Source: Rusavskia elegans
Lineage: Eukaryota > Ascomycota > Lecanoromycetes > Teloschistales > Teloschistaceae
NCBI GenBank assembly: GCA_011316305.1
Contig: SAUG01000112.1
Location: 105,633 to 169,632 of the forward strand
Direction of reading: 5' to 3'
Length of the DNA stretch: 64,000 nucleotides
The notes below the pieces were generated by a model that ran no database searches, was not told the origin of the DNA, and was given only the letters and a program-made list of their open reading frames with translations. This document shows positions 46,571 through 56,653 of the stretch, in pieces. The first letter of the stretch is position 1; every line of letters starts with the position of its first letter. A program made the position numbers and the translations under genes.

Positions 46571-47351
46571 GATGACGCAATATGATTACATTTCTTATAC
46601 AACGATATCGTCACATCGACAATAGGAGCATTTGAGACAAGGAAAAGGTTCAGGAGTAACACAGACGTCGTGATGATATGACCTCAAACCTCACTTCGAA
46701 TTTAAGTGATCTTTCTCAATCGGTCTAGCGCGCTTCGGATTTAATCTCGGAGTCAAAGCGTCACGTTGTCGCGTTATCGTTATCGCCCCGCGTTTTACCT
46801 CAAGAAAATAATGCGGGCGCAAAATAAGGGTGACGTTTTCTGTAACTAATTTTACACGTATTAGTCGCTACGGAGTACGTACTGATTAATCGGCAGTCGT
46901 CGGAACGAAGTTCTATCGAGAAGTACCGCCTGCAGTATATCCCCCATTACGATGGATTTCTTGATGTGAGAAATTTGAGGTATTCTGCTTAATGAACCCT
47001 TCCTCGGCTCTGTGCAATCATAGGCCCAATTTGGCCAGTGCGACGCACATCTTTTAAGTCTGACTTCCAAGCGATAAAAATTCCCATAAAGACATGTCAA
47101 CCAACTGTAGCATAGGAGCAAAGCATGAAGTCGGTGGTCGAGCCGGGACTGAAATATGCAGGTTCATCACGTCGTGCTTCCTTTTGGATCTATAAAAAAT
47201 GCAAAAAAAACAGTCCACTCTCACTCCGCCACCAGCTTCCCACCCGTGAAGCAGAACACCGACGCTATCATCTATATCGCGATCCAAACCAGAAGCAAAC
47301 ATGAAGTGGTCTATATTCTTGTGTATTTGAATGTCGAGCACAAACAAGATT
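46571..47351. promoter_or_regulatory. Upstream region of the Net1-like gene
   Basis: About 780 bp between tandem minus-strand genes. It contains the near-palindromic ACTTCGAATTTAAGT at about 46692-46706, which also occurs inside the MITE at about 26073, and CG-rich boxes at about 46727-46796. No coding segment was seen. Confidence 0.4.
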
Positions 47352-49153
47352 TTAACCGTGCTTGAAGGTCTGCTTCTCGTCAACCGTTTGCATGCCATGG
47401 ACATCCAATGACATGTTGCGAGCAGTGCTGCTTCGGATTGGAAGACCTGTCTCGGGATCCAGGGCGGAGTGACCACGCTGCGCAGCTTGGACGAGTTCGG
47501 GATTTTGCTCCTTGAGGATCTTGAAGTTCCTCTCGGCCTCCCAGTTCCAGATACTGTCGGCTGCAAAGACCAAATTCATTTCCTCGAGAGTGCGCTGGTT
47601 CGACTCAGGGTACAAAGCCCAGACCATGGGAATGGTGATGACGTTGGCCGCCGCGAAGACGTAGTAGGTGTTTTCCTTGATAGCCTTGAACATGACAGGG
47701 CAAAGAAGAGTAAGCCAGCCGTTGCCAACAGACCAGCCGACAACTCCCCATGCATTACCCTTGGCACGCACTTCCAATGGGAAGATTTCAGCCGGGTACA
47801 GCCATGGGACGGTAAGCCATGTAGCGCCGAAGGTGGCGGTGAACAAGAAGATCATAGCTACCGCACCAGAGCTGTATGCCTTGGCCATCGCAGAGCCTTC
47901 AGGATGGGATTGACCAGCGGTGGTGAGACCACCTGCAAGCGCCATGGAGATACCTTGCACCACCGAACCCCAGTAGAGAGTCCATCGGCGACCGATGCGA
48001 TCGAGAGTGAAGACGCAAATGAGAGTTGACAACTGAGCACGATATTAGCCACGTTTGCATCATGCTGTGGGTCACTAAGCTTACCATGTAGGTAATGGTG
48101 TTAAGACCGGAGATCCATTGGACGTCTGTTTGACTGATTCCGGCAGTTCGGAATATGGTTGGCGCGTAGATGGTCACACCAGCAATACCAATCCATTCCT
48201 GCATAATCTGAAGCCAGACGACAAGCTGAACGCGACGACCAATGTGGAGTTTACCAGAGCCCGAACCAGTGAACATGGACCAGTAAGATGTGCGTGATGC
48301 AGTCTTGCGTTCGAGCTCAGCGATATTGCGGATGTCTTGGAACTCAGCTTCTGCGCGGCCCAGGTCCTCGCCAGTCTCGCCACGAAGACGACCGAGGATG
48401 TAGCGACCTTCTTCTTCGCGGCCAACCTTGACCAACCAACGGGGAGACTCGGGAAAGAGCCAGACGACAGCGAAGAGGAAGAGGAGGGGCACAATCTGGA
48501 AAGCAATAGGGAATCGCCAGACGAAAGAACCATTGCCTCCCTTGTAAAAAGAGCAAGCATATTCGAGCCAGTAAGCAACGACGACACCGAAAATGTTGAG
48601 CGTGAACTCAATGGCGACGAATTGCCCACGGGATTTGTGCTCGGCGGTTTCCGTAGCCCAGACAGGAACAATGGCGTTCAGGATACCAGTTCCCCAGCCG
48701 TTGATCAGACGGGCAAAGATCATCCAGGTGTGATTCATGGCTGAGGTTTGAAGAGTAGCGCCGAAGACAGCCCAAGCAGCACCAAGCGCAATGGTCTTGA
48801 TACGGCCGTATCTGTCACCGAACCAGCCACCAACCAAGCAGCCAACCAGAGTGCCGACGTAGTAGATGGAAACCTAGGTCATCGCTTAGTGCTGATCGTT
48901 TTCATGGATGATAGCAACTCACGATTCCGCCCTGAAGAAGTTCATCATCAATGATCGGGGTTCCATCCTCAGGATTCGGATGGCCGAAGTGCATGTGATC
49001 TTCGTAGTAGTTCCGGGCGCCATTAACACCACCCATCATACCTTGGTCATAACCGAAGAAAAAGATGGACAAGGCAGCAATACAATTGATGGCTATGAGA
49101 AGGCTGCGCTTCTCAAGCTTGTGAACGACATTGTACCTGGGAATGAGATCCAT
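47352..49153 (-). CDS. MFS sugar transporter
   Basis: A 12-helix plasma-membrane hexose/disaccharide-type proton symporter. Exons 49153-48923, 48873-48085 and 48032-47352; introns of 49 and 52 nt keep frame, giving 566 residues. Sugar-porter signatures are present: FFFGYDQGMMGGVNGARNYY in TM1, GGWFGDRYGRIKTI between TM2 and TM3, ETAEHKSRGQFVAIE, the PESPRWLVKVGREEEG motif after TM6, QIMQEWIGIAGVTIYAPTIF in TM7, DRIGRRWTLYWGS, PWLYPAEIFPLEVRAKGNAW and YPESNQRTLEEMNLVFA. The substrate is not evident from sequence. The second intron replaces a run-on frame with TYMLSTLICVFTLDRIGRR, the family text. Confidence 0.94.
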
Positions 49154-52100
49154 GACCGCGGCGTCCCTGATGATCTACCCGAATGAAAGTCTTTGGGAAA
49201 GGGACGACGAAGGTAGAGGGAGGTCGAGGATTCTGTGCAACTGATTCGAGATGCAGTGTAAAGAAGGAAGTCCTAAGAGAGAGAAGTCCTGCTGGAAGAG
49301 GACTGCTGCAAGATGGAGGAAAGAGTGTGAAGAGCAGAAAGCAGGATGATCTTATACTCAGGGTCGCAAAGACAGCATCTGGCACTACGATGCCGCCTCG
49401 GGGAGACTGTGGAGGACCTGTGGAGAGCCGGCACCACCGGTAGTGCAAGAACAAACGAAACATGCGTAAGGGCATGGGGGAACAGCGCGGTAAGCCATGG
49501 GGATGACTGCAATTGGTGGCGTGTGGAGATTGGACGCTCAACGGCGCGGTACCAGCGATAGATGTGAGATGTCTCTGCAATGCGCGAGTCGCATCAAAGG
49601 GAGCATATGGGAGGATGAGCAACGACTGTACGACAACACATGATCCCTGCCCCAGGCCAGGAAGCTTCTCTGATCGAAGCCTTTTAACTCGCTTTCGCGT
49701 GCATTGGACTGATCTCCAGTCGTCAAGCTCTGACTCGCTGAATGCAGGTTATATTCAAGCGCTGGTACGTCAATGGCTAGAATCTGCCGATTGCTTTCCT
49801 GGTGGAATCCCAAAGCAGAAAGGCCTCAGCGCCGATTGGACCCTTGCTAGTTGCTTGTCGTTAGCGGATGGCCCCACCTGATCTAAAGATGATCTTCTGG
49901 AAAGACGCTAGAAGGAACTTCGAAGACGCGAAGAAGGCTGCTAGTAGAAGCTTACACCGTTGAGCTTAGCCTCCACTTTTTGCCTAAGAAGAAGCCTGAA
50001 GCCAGCATCGTTGCCGCTCATACAGACCAATACCACCGTTGAACACCACACCACCATAACGCTGTATCTGGTCTACCATCACGCCTGAATAATGACCGGT
50101 AAGACGTTAGCAACTGAGCGGGCATCCGCATTGGCTGAGTGCTCGATCCAAGGTTTCGATCTCCAACGCACATGTCCTCCGGTATGAAGCATCTGACCTC
50201 GCACGACTGGCCAATGCTGAGGTATGTCGCTATTCCAACTTCGCTAACGGCACTGGACAAGCATGAGATCAGGGAGAAGGCTATGAGGCATATTCGTATC
50301 CTTGATTGATGGACTTGGTTCCGTGCTAGAAGCACATCCCATGACTATGAGCGCTTCGCATCGACTACGAATTATTAGCAAGTACTCGCCTCACATTGCA
50401 ACAGTATTGAGGATGTGAGACTTCCTCGGCTACTCCCCCTACTCGATTAATTGTTCAATAGTGGAGCACGCATCCTGTCGGACTTGAATGAGCCCAACCG
50501 GGCCATTCCAAAAGCTCCCTTCCACGTGTACAAATATTTTACGTCCAAAGGATCTTGACGACAGGAAGTTGGGTGGAGTTATTGCAATCGACCTGCATCT
50601 GGCCAACGTTCTCATCCAGGCGATTTCGCAACGACAGCAGTCAAGCAGGCTGCATTGGAGCAACTCGGTAAAATGGTTTGCTACCAGCTCGGTAAGCTTT
50701 GCGTCAGTTTCTGCACGCACTCTGTCGAGATGCTCCCAGCCATTTCAAGACTGCTTGGCTGATGCAAGACGTTGATCTGCCTGAAAATACCCACGCGGGT
50801 TGAAGTGACACCCTGGATGCATGCACGATCCTAGTCTCATGCTCGCCACCGGGGGTCCATGATTAGTCCTCGCGGGCCAACCAATTTGATCTGGTCTTTC
50901 CGAACCCTTTTCAGCCGATCATGGTCGCCGTGAGACTTCTTCACCGACCGAAAACCAAACGCTTGATCAAGAAGCATCGAATCTTAGGCCAACAGGCCAC
51001 TCTCTTATTTTCGAAGCGAGTGTCGCTACATTTCATCCATATGCTTCGCCCACCGTACCAGCTCCACCATTAGATTGCTGGGCGGGTACCCAAGTTCTTA
51101 CATATCTGGATGACATTCATCTAGCAGTTCAGCGATAAGCTACACTGACTTGCCTCGGTACCGAGACCCGTTCTCTGGGATCTGAACCGGTCAAGCCACT
51201 GGATCGTAGAGTATGAATCGTCGCCTTACGGACCCGAGAGAGACGATCGTTGGGACTGATGTGCATATGTTATGAAGCTTGGAGACTCATCCGTTCGGCG
51301 CTGCCCAAAATAGTCATAGCATCCATGATAGCCATTGGATGGCATGGTCAAAGCTGTTCAATGGATCCTTGAAACCTTGGAGCACGCGAGCACCGGCTTA
51401 GGAGCCATTCTGCCGGAGCTCACCGTTGGTTCCAACAAGTAAAGTGCTCTCGTGTTTCGCAGTTGTGTCAATTCTTACGTTATACATCCTTTTCTTCAAA
51501 CAGCTTGACCCATGACATCTTCAGTGGCCCGACGTTATCGCAGTATACGGGAAATTATACCTCTGTTTGTTTTTTTTCTCTTTACTCTTTTTCAATGATC
51601 ACGCATGAAATCATTAGCAGAACTAGCATCCAGGCAAGCCATGAGATTTCGCTCTTTGTTTACTATCCGTCCGTTTGTTCTGCAAAACATCGACTACAAA
51701 TCCCCGCGAGGAATTGAGTGATACGCGATGTCTACGGCTCATTGTGCCCATCTTTCGAACAGCTCGAACCAGGATACCAAGAAGCGGAGAAGAACGCTTT
51801 GGACCCAAGGATAGTCTTGGCTCTAGCTTGACGACGAATGCGAATGGCTTCTTTACTGGCATTGCAGTCTTCCGAATTATCGTTTCACCTATACTATGTT
51901 TGGATCACCATTGAGAAGAAAGCCTCGAGCTCACGAGAGAAGTCTACACTAATGTTTCATCGATTCAATCGGGTGTCAACTGGCCGCGGCTCCAGATGAA
52001 ACATGTCCAAGAGCCGTCGTCTGTGGGGGTATCCGCCGCCTAAAGTCGATCGCCAGGACGCTTATTAACAGGACGTATGATATGCTTCTACTTTTGGCAG

Positions 52101-52506
52101 CTTTCCAATCGGTTAACGGTCTTCGACACTGTTTCTCTTGTTTCTCGCTCTTTTACAAGCGTGTTCCTTTACAAGCGTGTTCCTTTACAAGCGTGTTCCT
52201 TTACAAGCGTGCAAGGGAGGTGAAGAATATCGTTTGGTACGCCACGAATACTGCGGATCTGAACGATTCGTTGACCCCTTTCGCAGAACGATAGAGAGTC
52301 ATTCGCCACGTCTCGCCGTCGGTTCGACTGTCGTTGCTAAGCACTAAAAGTGAAATCTGCACATTTCGCTGTCGGTAGCTCAAACGCGTGCTTCTGTGGG
52401 TCAAAACAAGAAGCCGGGTAATCGACTCCACAAATCGAGCCAGACGGGTCTATTCATATACTCAAATCCGGCCAGCCATTCGACAAGTCTCGTGCTACTC
52501 AGCAGT
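49154..52506. other. 3.35-kb region without a convincing gene
   Basis: The longest gap in the window. Its left end is the sugar transporter promoter. The short frames at 49513-49881 (+), 50439-50720 (-), 50488-50775 (+) and 51675-51914 (+) lack starts, introns or family features that I can support. A 16-bp tandem repeat sits at 52155-52211. It may hold an undetected RNA gene or a decayed gene, but nothing specific is visible. Confidence 0.4.
52155..52211. repeat. 16-bp tandem repeat, about 3.5 copies
   Basis: Unit ACAAGCGTGTTCCTTT repeated perfectly at 52155, 52171 and 52187, then a partial copy. It is about 300 bp upstream of a secreted-protein gene. Confidence 0.9.
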
Positions 52507-53329
52507 ATGCGGTCGAGACAGGTGCATACCGGCTTTTCGTTGGCTCTCTGCCTCTGCCTACCCTTCACAATTGCCACCCCGAAAGTCGCCGACGGCCTGC
52601 TCCTCCCTCTACGCATACCACAGCAGGGATGTCACAACTTCTCCTCGAGCGACATCATATCACCTCCATTCGTCCCAAAACCGGCAACCAAGTGCTCGTG
52701 GAAAGACATCCTCGATTGCGGAGCTCATGAAATCAATTGCGGTCAGATATGTGTAGGGACGGTGCAAAGAGCGTAAGCCCGTATTCATGCTATCCCTAAT
52801 CTATTCGTTTCGTCATCAAACTCGTTTGGAACCAAACGAAACTAACATCCCATCCCCATCCAGACCTACCACCATTTTTCCCATCTCACTCCAATGCCGA
52901 ACCTGCCTCTCGCCCTCCACAATCTCCCACTGCGCCACCTGCTTCGGCACCACCATCCTTACAGGCTTCACCCCGCAAACCTACTCCGCACCCTCCATCA
53001 CCCGCGACGCGCTCTGCTCCGCCGCCAAGGCCATCCCCGAAGCCAATTGCATCGTCCAGGGCTTTTGCTCCGATGGTGGAGATCGCCAAACTCCTCTCGC
53101 ACCCTCCGATCAGGAGGCGAATGATACAGACCCTTTTGCGGTCGTGGAGCAGATCATAGCCAATTTGGGACCGGATGCGGTGGGGGATGTGGATGTACAG
53201 CAGCAGCCTGCGTCGACGACAGAGGGGGGGGTAGGTAGCTCTTCGTCGAATAGTGCTGCTGCGAGTACGACGAGTGTGGAAGTAGGGGGAAGAGCGGCGG
53301 GGTTGTGTGGGAGGTATTTTTGTACTTGA
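52507..53329 (+). CDS. Secreted cysteine-rich protein, 14 Cys, unknown
   Basis: Exons 52507-52772 and 52864-53329 across a 91-nt intron (GTAAGC donor, CATCCAG acceptor) give 243 residues. The signal peptide is MRSRQVHTGFSLALCLCLPF then TIATPKVA. The mature protein has 14 cysteines, mostly paired: CSWKDILDCGAHEINCGQIC, QCRTCLSPSTISHCATCFG, then isolated ones to the C-terminal LCGRYFC. Residues about 175-230 are a low-complexity Ser/Thr/Ala linker. There is no GPI signal. I recognise no family. An even cysteine count, export signal and small size are compatible with an apoplastic effector or a wall protein, but nothing shows either role. The splice makes a single smooth frame across the first Cys cluster. 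Confidence 0.72.
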
Positions 53330-53673
53330 GTCATGCTGGTGTGGGGGGAGAGATGTTAGGAGGGGTTCTTGGTGGGTGTTTCGTTCGATGAGGGATTTCA
53401 GGTGTAGCTGACCGGTTGTAGCTGTATAGTGGGAGAGTATGGATCACCGAAAAGAAAGAAGCAGGGGATGTGAGATTACGAAGACAATGAGATTGGCAAT
53501 CTCCATGTTATGCGGCTATGACCATGGATATGGGACCACGACTAACTGATATCAAAATGTATGTATTTCCTCACGACATAGAGCGTTGATGCTCGATGTG
53601 ATGACGCTGTATATATACCGCTCGCTACATAGATATTATCTCATGCGCTACGTATCTTCAGCATTATCAAAGC
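53330..53673. other. Convergent 3' spacer
   Basis: Lies between the convergent 14-Cys gene and the cyclotransferase-like gene. Nothing beyond likely 3' untranslated sequence was seen. Confidence 0.4.
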
Positions 53674-54810
53674 TCAGACACCCTCAACCTCATCCACCCA
53701 TCCCGCCTTCTCCCCCACCGCATCCCTCCTCCTCTTCACCAACTTCCTCCTTCTCTCCTCCTTCCCACTCTTATCACCATCCCCACCACCATCCTCAATA
53801 GTTCTCTCCCCATCCCCAAAAACCCGCTTCATAACAAGATCATACGTCGCCCAAATTCCCACAAATACCGCCCCCAACAACCTAACCACCCACCTTGGAC
53901 TCCTCCCCCCCTCATCACTAAACATCCCACTCAACATGAACACCGCCCTCAGCACCGGCAGCCACGTCACCATAAGCACAAACCTCCCCATCCGCTGCCC
54001 CGTCGTCGTAATCGTATACGGCTGCAACTCATCCAGGTACCCCCGATACTCATCCGGCAACCCATGTTCCTCCGCCCCCGTAATCAGCAAATCAAGATAC
54101 CGCCTCGAAGCCTGCGCGTACTCGGGATCTGGACGGCGGTATGATCCTCCTTCTTTCGGTGGTAGATTAGGGGCGAATAGCGTGTGCGCTTTGAAAGGCG
54201 GTGTGTCTGGATGTTGCGGGACGGTGCTGGAGGTGGGGGGAAGAGGGTGGCATGTTACGAGCACGTCGTGGTAGGAGGCGCCACCGCCTTCGGTGGCAAT
54301 TATGTGCGCGTAGTCGTGGGGCGTGACTTCGTAGACGACGCCAACGAGGCCTTTGGGCCAGTGAGGGTTGGAGTAGTGGGGGAGGAGGAGGGGGGTTTTT
54401 TCTTCTGAGGATGGGTTCTGCGGAGCGGGAGGGTCGGAGGTGGTGGAGCGGTAGGCGGTATTTGCGAAACAGGGTTCGATGTATGGAAAGCCGGCGAGAT
54501 CGAATATTAGGACGAGGGAAGGGACGACGACGTTGAGGGCCGCAAGAGGTTTGACGCCGCGGGCGCCTTGGAAGGTGGAGGATGCGAGGTTGGAGCCGTA
54601 GGCGAGGTAGAGGTATGTTTGGTCTTTTTTGGAAGCGGCTTCGAGGGCGTCGTGATCTGGAGGTTGTTCGCCTGGGGGGCTTTGTTCTGTGAGAGAAGAG
54701 CGGAGGCGGGCTTCGGAGATGGGAGGAAGTTGGGGATAGAGAGACCGAGATGATGGTGTGGTTTCATTAGGAGCTGCTGAGGTCCATTGCGAGATTACCG
54801 GATCTGCCAT
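53674..54810 (-). CDS. Gamma-glutamylcyclotransferase-like protein with C-terminal membrane segments
   Basis: A single exon of 378 residues. The GGCT fold signature YLAYGSNLASSTF is at about 68-80. The probable catalytic Glu is E174 in IIATEGGGASYHDV, preceded by GLVGVVYEVTPHDYAHI; this is the layout seen in GliK-like fungal cyclotransferases, which act on gamma-glutamyl amines. Unlike soluble GGCTs, two hydrophobic segments follow the domain (about 290-315, FVLMVTWLPVLRAVFMLSG; about 322-342, VVRLLGAVFVGIWATYDLV), then a basic charged tail. It is therefore probably membrane-anchored with the enzyme on the cytosolic side. The substrate is unknown; no gliotoxin-type cluster is nearby. Divergent from the phosphopantetheinyl transferase. 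Confidence 0.85.
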   Translation of the reverse strand: MADPVISQWTSAAPNETTPSSRSLYPQLPPISEARLRSSLTEQSPPGEQPPDHDALEAASKKDQTYLYLAYGSNLASSTFQGARGVKPLAALNVVVPSLVLIFDLAGFPYIEPCFANTAYRSTTSDPPAPQNPSSEEKTPLLLPHYSNPHWPKGLVGVVYEVTPHDYAHIIATEGGGASYHDVLVTCHPLPPTSSTVPQHPDTPPFKAHTLFAPNLPPKEGGSYRRPDPEYAQASRRYLDLLITGAEEHGLPDEYRGYLDELQPYTITTTGQRMGRFVLMVTWLPVLRAVFMLSGMFSDEGGRSPRWVVRLLGAVFVGIWATYDLVMKRVFGDGERTIEDGGGDGDKSGKEERRRKLVKRRRDAVGEKAGWVDEVEGV

Positions 54811-55159
54811 GTTGAATCGTGAGGTAGCTTTGATGATCCATGGGCCAGAGAGGTCACTTAAATGTACAAGCCTGACCTCGTATGACTATACCTGCACAGG
54901 TGATCGCATGGGTCACCGTAGCGCTGACAAATCCGGCTCACGGACTACCCGACCTTCCGTCCCTCAACCTTCTGATTGATCAGCTCATCTCGCGGCGCAA
55001 CATGCTCAGTACCAGCATGCTTGGGAGCGCATGAATGCCATTGCCGGACGAAGCATAGCAGATGAAGTAGGAGGTCCAAGGCTCTGCAACATGCGGGAGA
55101 GCCACGAACCTCTCCTCTCTACCTGAACTTCTTTCGAGATCTCTTCGATCTGAGTCTGA
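54811..55159. promoter_or_regulatory. Shared upstream region GGCT / PPTase
   Basis: A 349-bp divergent spacer with no coding segment. No specific sites are claimed. Confidence 0.4.
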
Positions 55160-56098
55160 ATGGCTTCAAGTCCAATTGACGAATACAATGGAGTCTTCCG
55201 GTGGGTACTCGACGTCCACTCTGAATGGCCTTGCTCCGACAGCATCAAGTCTGGGCGGGAAGCAGCCATCTTTTGGGCCCAGGAGAACGACAATCGACGT
55301 GCTCTGAATTTTCTGACCGCCGAGGAACGTGAGAAGGTCCTTCGTTTCTACCACATCCGTGACGTCAAGCTTTCCCTTGGATCTCAACTCCTGAAACGTT
55401 GCGCCGTTGTGCAAAGCTGTCGTGTCCCATGGTCTGAGTCTCACATCAGCAAACATCAGAACCACAAGCCTTGTTATGTACCGAAGAATGGCTCTGGGAA
55501 GCATTTGGAATTCAATGTCTCCCACCATGGATCCTTGGTAGCCCTCGCTGGCTGTACTGACCGAGATATTCAAATCGGCGTCGATGTGGTGCAGGTAGAT
55601 ACCGTCAAGGACCTTCCGAGAGTACGTCAGGAAGGATGGTCATCGTGGGTCAGGACATACGAAGCAGTCTTTTCGGATCGAGAAGTCCAGGATATCGTTA
55701 CATGGGAACCCTCACAGTTTCTCGACGGAGACGACTTGCTCAGAGCCAAGCTCCGTCACTTTTATGCCCACTGGTGTCTAAAGGAAGCATATGTAAAGAT
55801 GACCGGAGAAGCGTTGATGGCTCCTTGGCTGCAAGATATGGAGTTCCGGAATGTGCAGACACCACGGACTGCCAGCGATCTGTCGGCTATGGATTCCACA
55901 AAAGATTGGGGGGAGGCCATTCCGGATGTTGAGGTTTGGCGTGATGGTAAGCAGGTAACAGGGGTTAAGTTGGAGTTGCAAGCTTTTCGTAATGACTATA
56001 TGATTGGAATAGCCAGCTCAAGGCTTGACGTTCCATTTTCCCCTTACAAGCTTCTCGATCTGCAGCAAGACGTCTACTCGGCCGCCGAGTCAAATTGA
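55160..56098 (+). CDS. 4'-phosphopantetheinyl transferase (NpgA/Lys5 type)
   Basis: It transfers 4'-phosphopantetheine from CoA to a conserved Ser of carrier proteins. In filamentous ascomycetes the single NpgA/CfwA-type enzyme activates polyketide and peptide synthetases and Lys2 aminoadipate reductase, so it controls lysine and secondary metabolism. An intronless frame of 312 residues, close to family length. Sfp-type motifs: LGSQLLKRCAVV (72-83), FNVSHHGSLVALAG (118-131), IGVDVVQVD with the Mg-binding D142, and the motif-3 helix WCLKEAYVKMTGEAL (205-219) with E209 and K213. The start at 55160 leaves the usual short lead-in (NGVFRWVLDVHSEWP). No carrier-protein synthetase is in this window. 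Confidence 0.94.
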   Translation: MASSPIDEYNGVFRWVLDVHSEWPCSDSIKSGREAAIFWAQENDNRRALNFLTAEEREKVLRFYHIRDVKLSLGSQLLKRCAVVQSCRVPWSESHISKHQNHKPCYVPKNGSGKHLEFNVSHHGSLVALAGCTDRDIQIGVDVVQVDTVKDLPRVRQEGWSSWVRTYEAVFSDREVQDIVTWEPSQFLDGDDLLRAKLRHFYAHWCLKEAYVKMTGEALMAPWLQDMEFRNVQTPRTASDLSAMDSTKDWGEAIPDVEVWRDGKQVTGVKLELQAFRNDYMIGIASSRLDVPFSPYKLLDLQQDVYSAAESN

Positions 56099-56653
56099 CC
56101 ATACAGGCAACTATCTAAGGTAATTCTGATGAAGGCGCCACGCCGATCGACGGGACGAGATCCAGACACCGTTTACACCCGAGATGTTGCAGGATTAAGT
56201 TGCTGAAGGTTCTTATATAGTTATGATGACACATTTGACGCATGGCTGAGAGTTTGGTTGGTAGAATCCACCTTCCTTCAGAGTGCTTCACCAGAAAAAG
56301 CTAACAACGTATGCCATGGTAAAGAAATGCAAGAACAACCTTTGTCTCAATTGTTTCTCGATGTCTCTATCTTCGAGCTGGAGTATCGAACAGGTGATGC
56401 GTGAGAGAGGAGGGAGGAGGTGGGCAGTGAATGAGGCAACGGAGTGTTGGACGTGACTGCCAAGCCTCCCATATATCTTGATGCTGCAAAGCTGTACCCG
56501 ATCGATTCTCTTCCTTTAACTTCACCGCCTTCGTCCATGGCCCTCGCTCGGTACGCAATGTCATTCGCTTGAACATCTGGTGCATCCATTCTGGAGAGCC
56601 CATCGGGGCCTGCGTTTACTCCAGCTTGCACTGGAAGAGCCCTCAGCAGCAGC
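56099..56653. promoter_or_regulatory. Upstream region of the Red1/SYCP2-like gene
   Basis: A 555-bp spacer between tandem plus-strand genes. A minus-strand frame at 56347-56676 has no convincing start and is not called. Confidence 0.35.

Noticed and set aside
50439..50720. Minus-strand 93-codon frame with protein-like text
   Set aside because: No ATG, a stop shortly upstream, and an overlapping open frame on the other strand; not distinguishable from chance.
53674..56098. Secondary-metabolite cluster around the GliK-like and phosphopantetheinyl transferase genes
   Set aside because: No synthetase, P450, methyltransferase or cluster regulator nearby; NpgA-type PPTases are normally solitary housekeeping genes.
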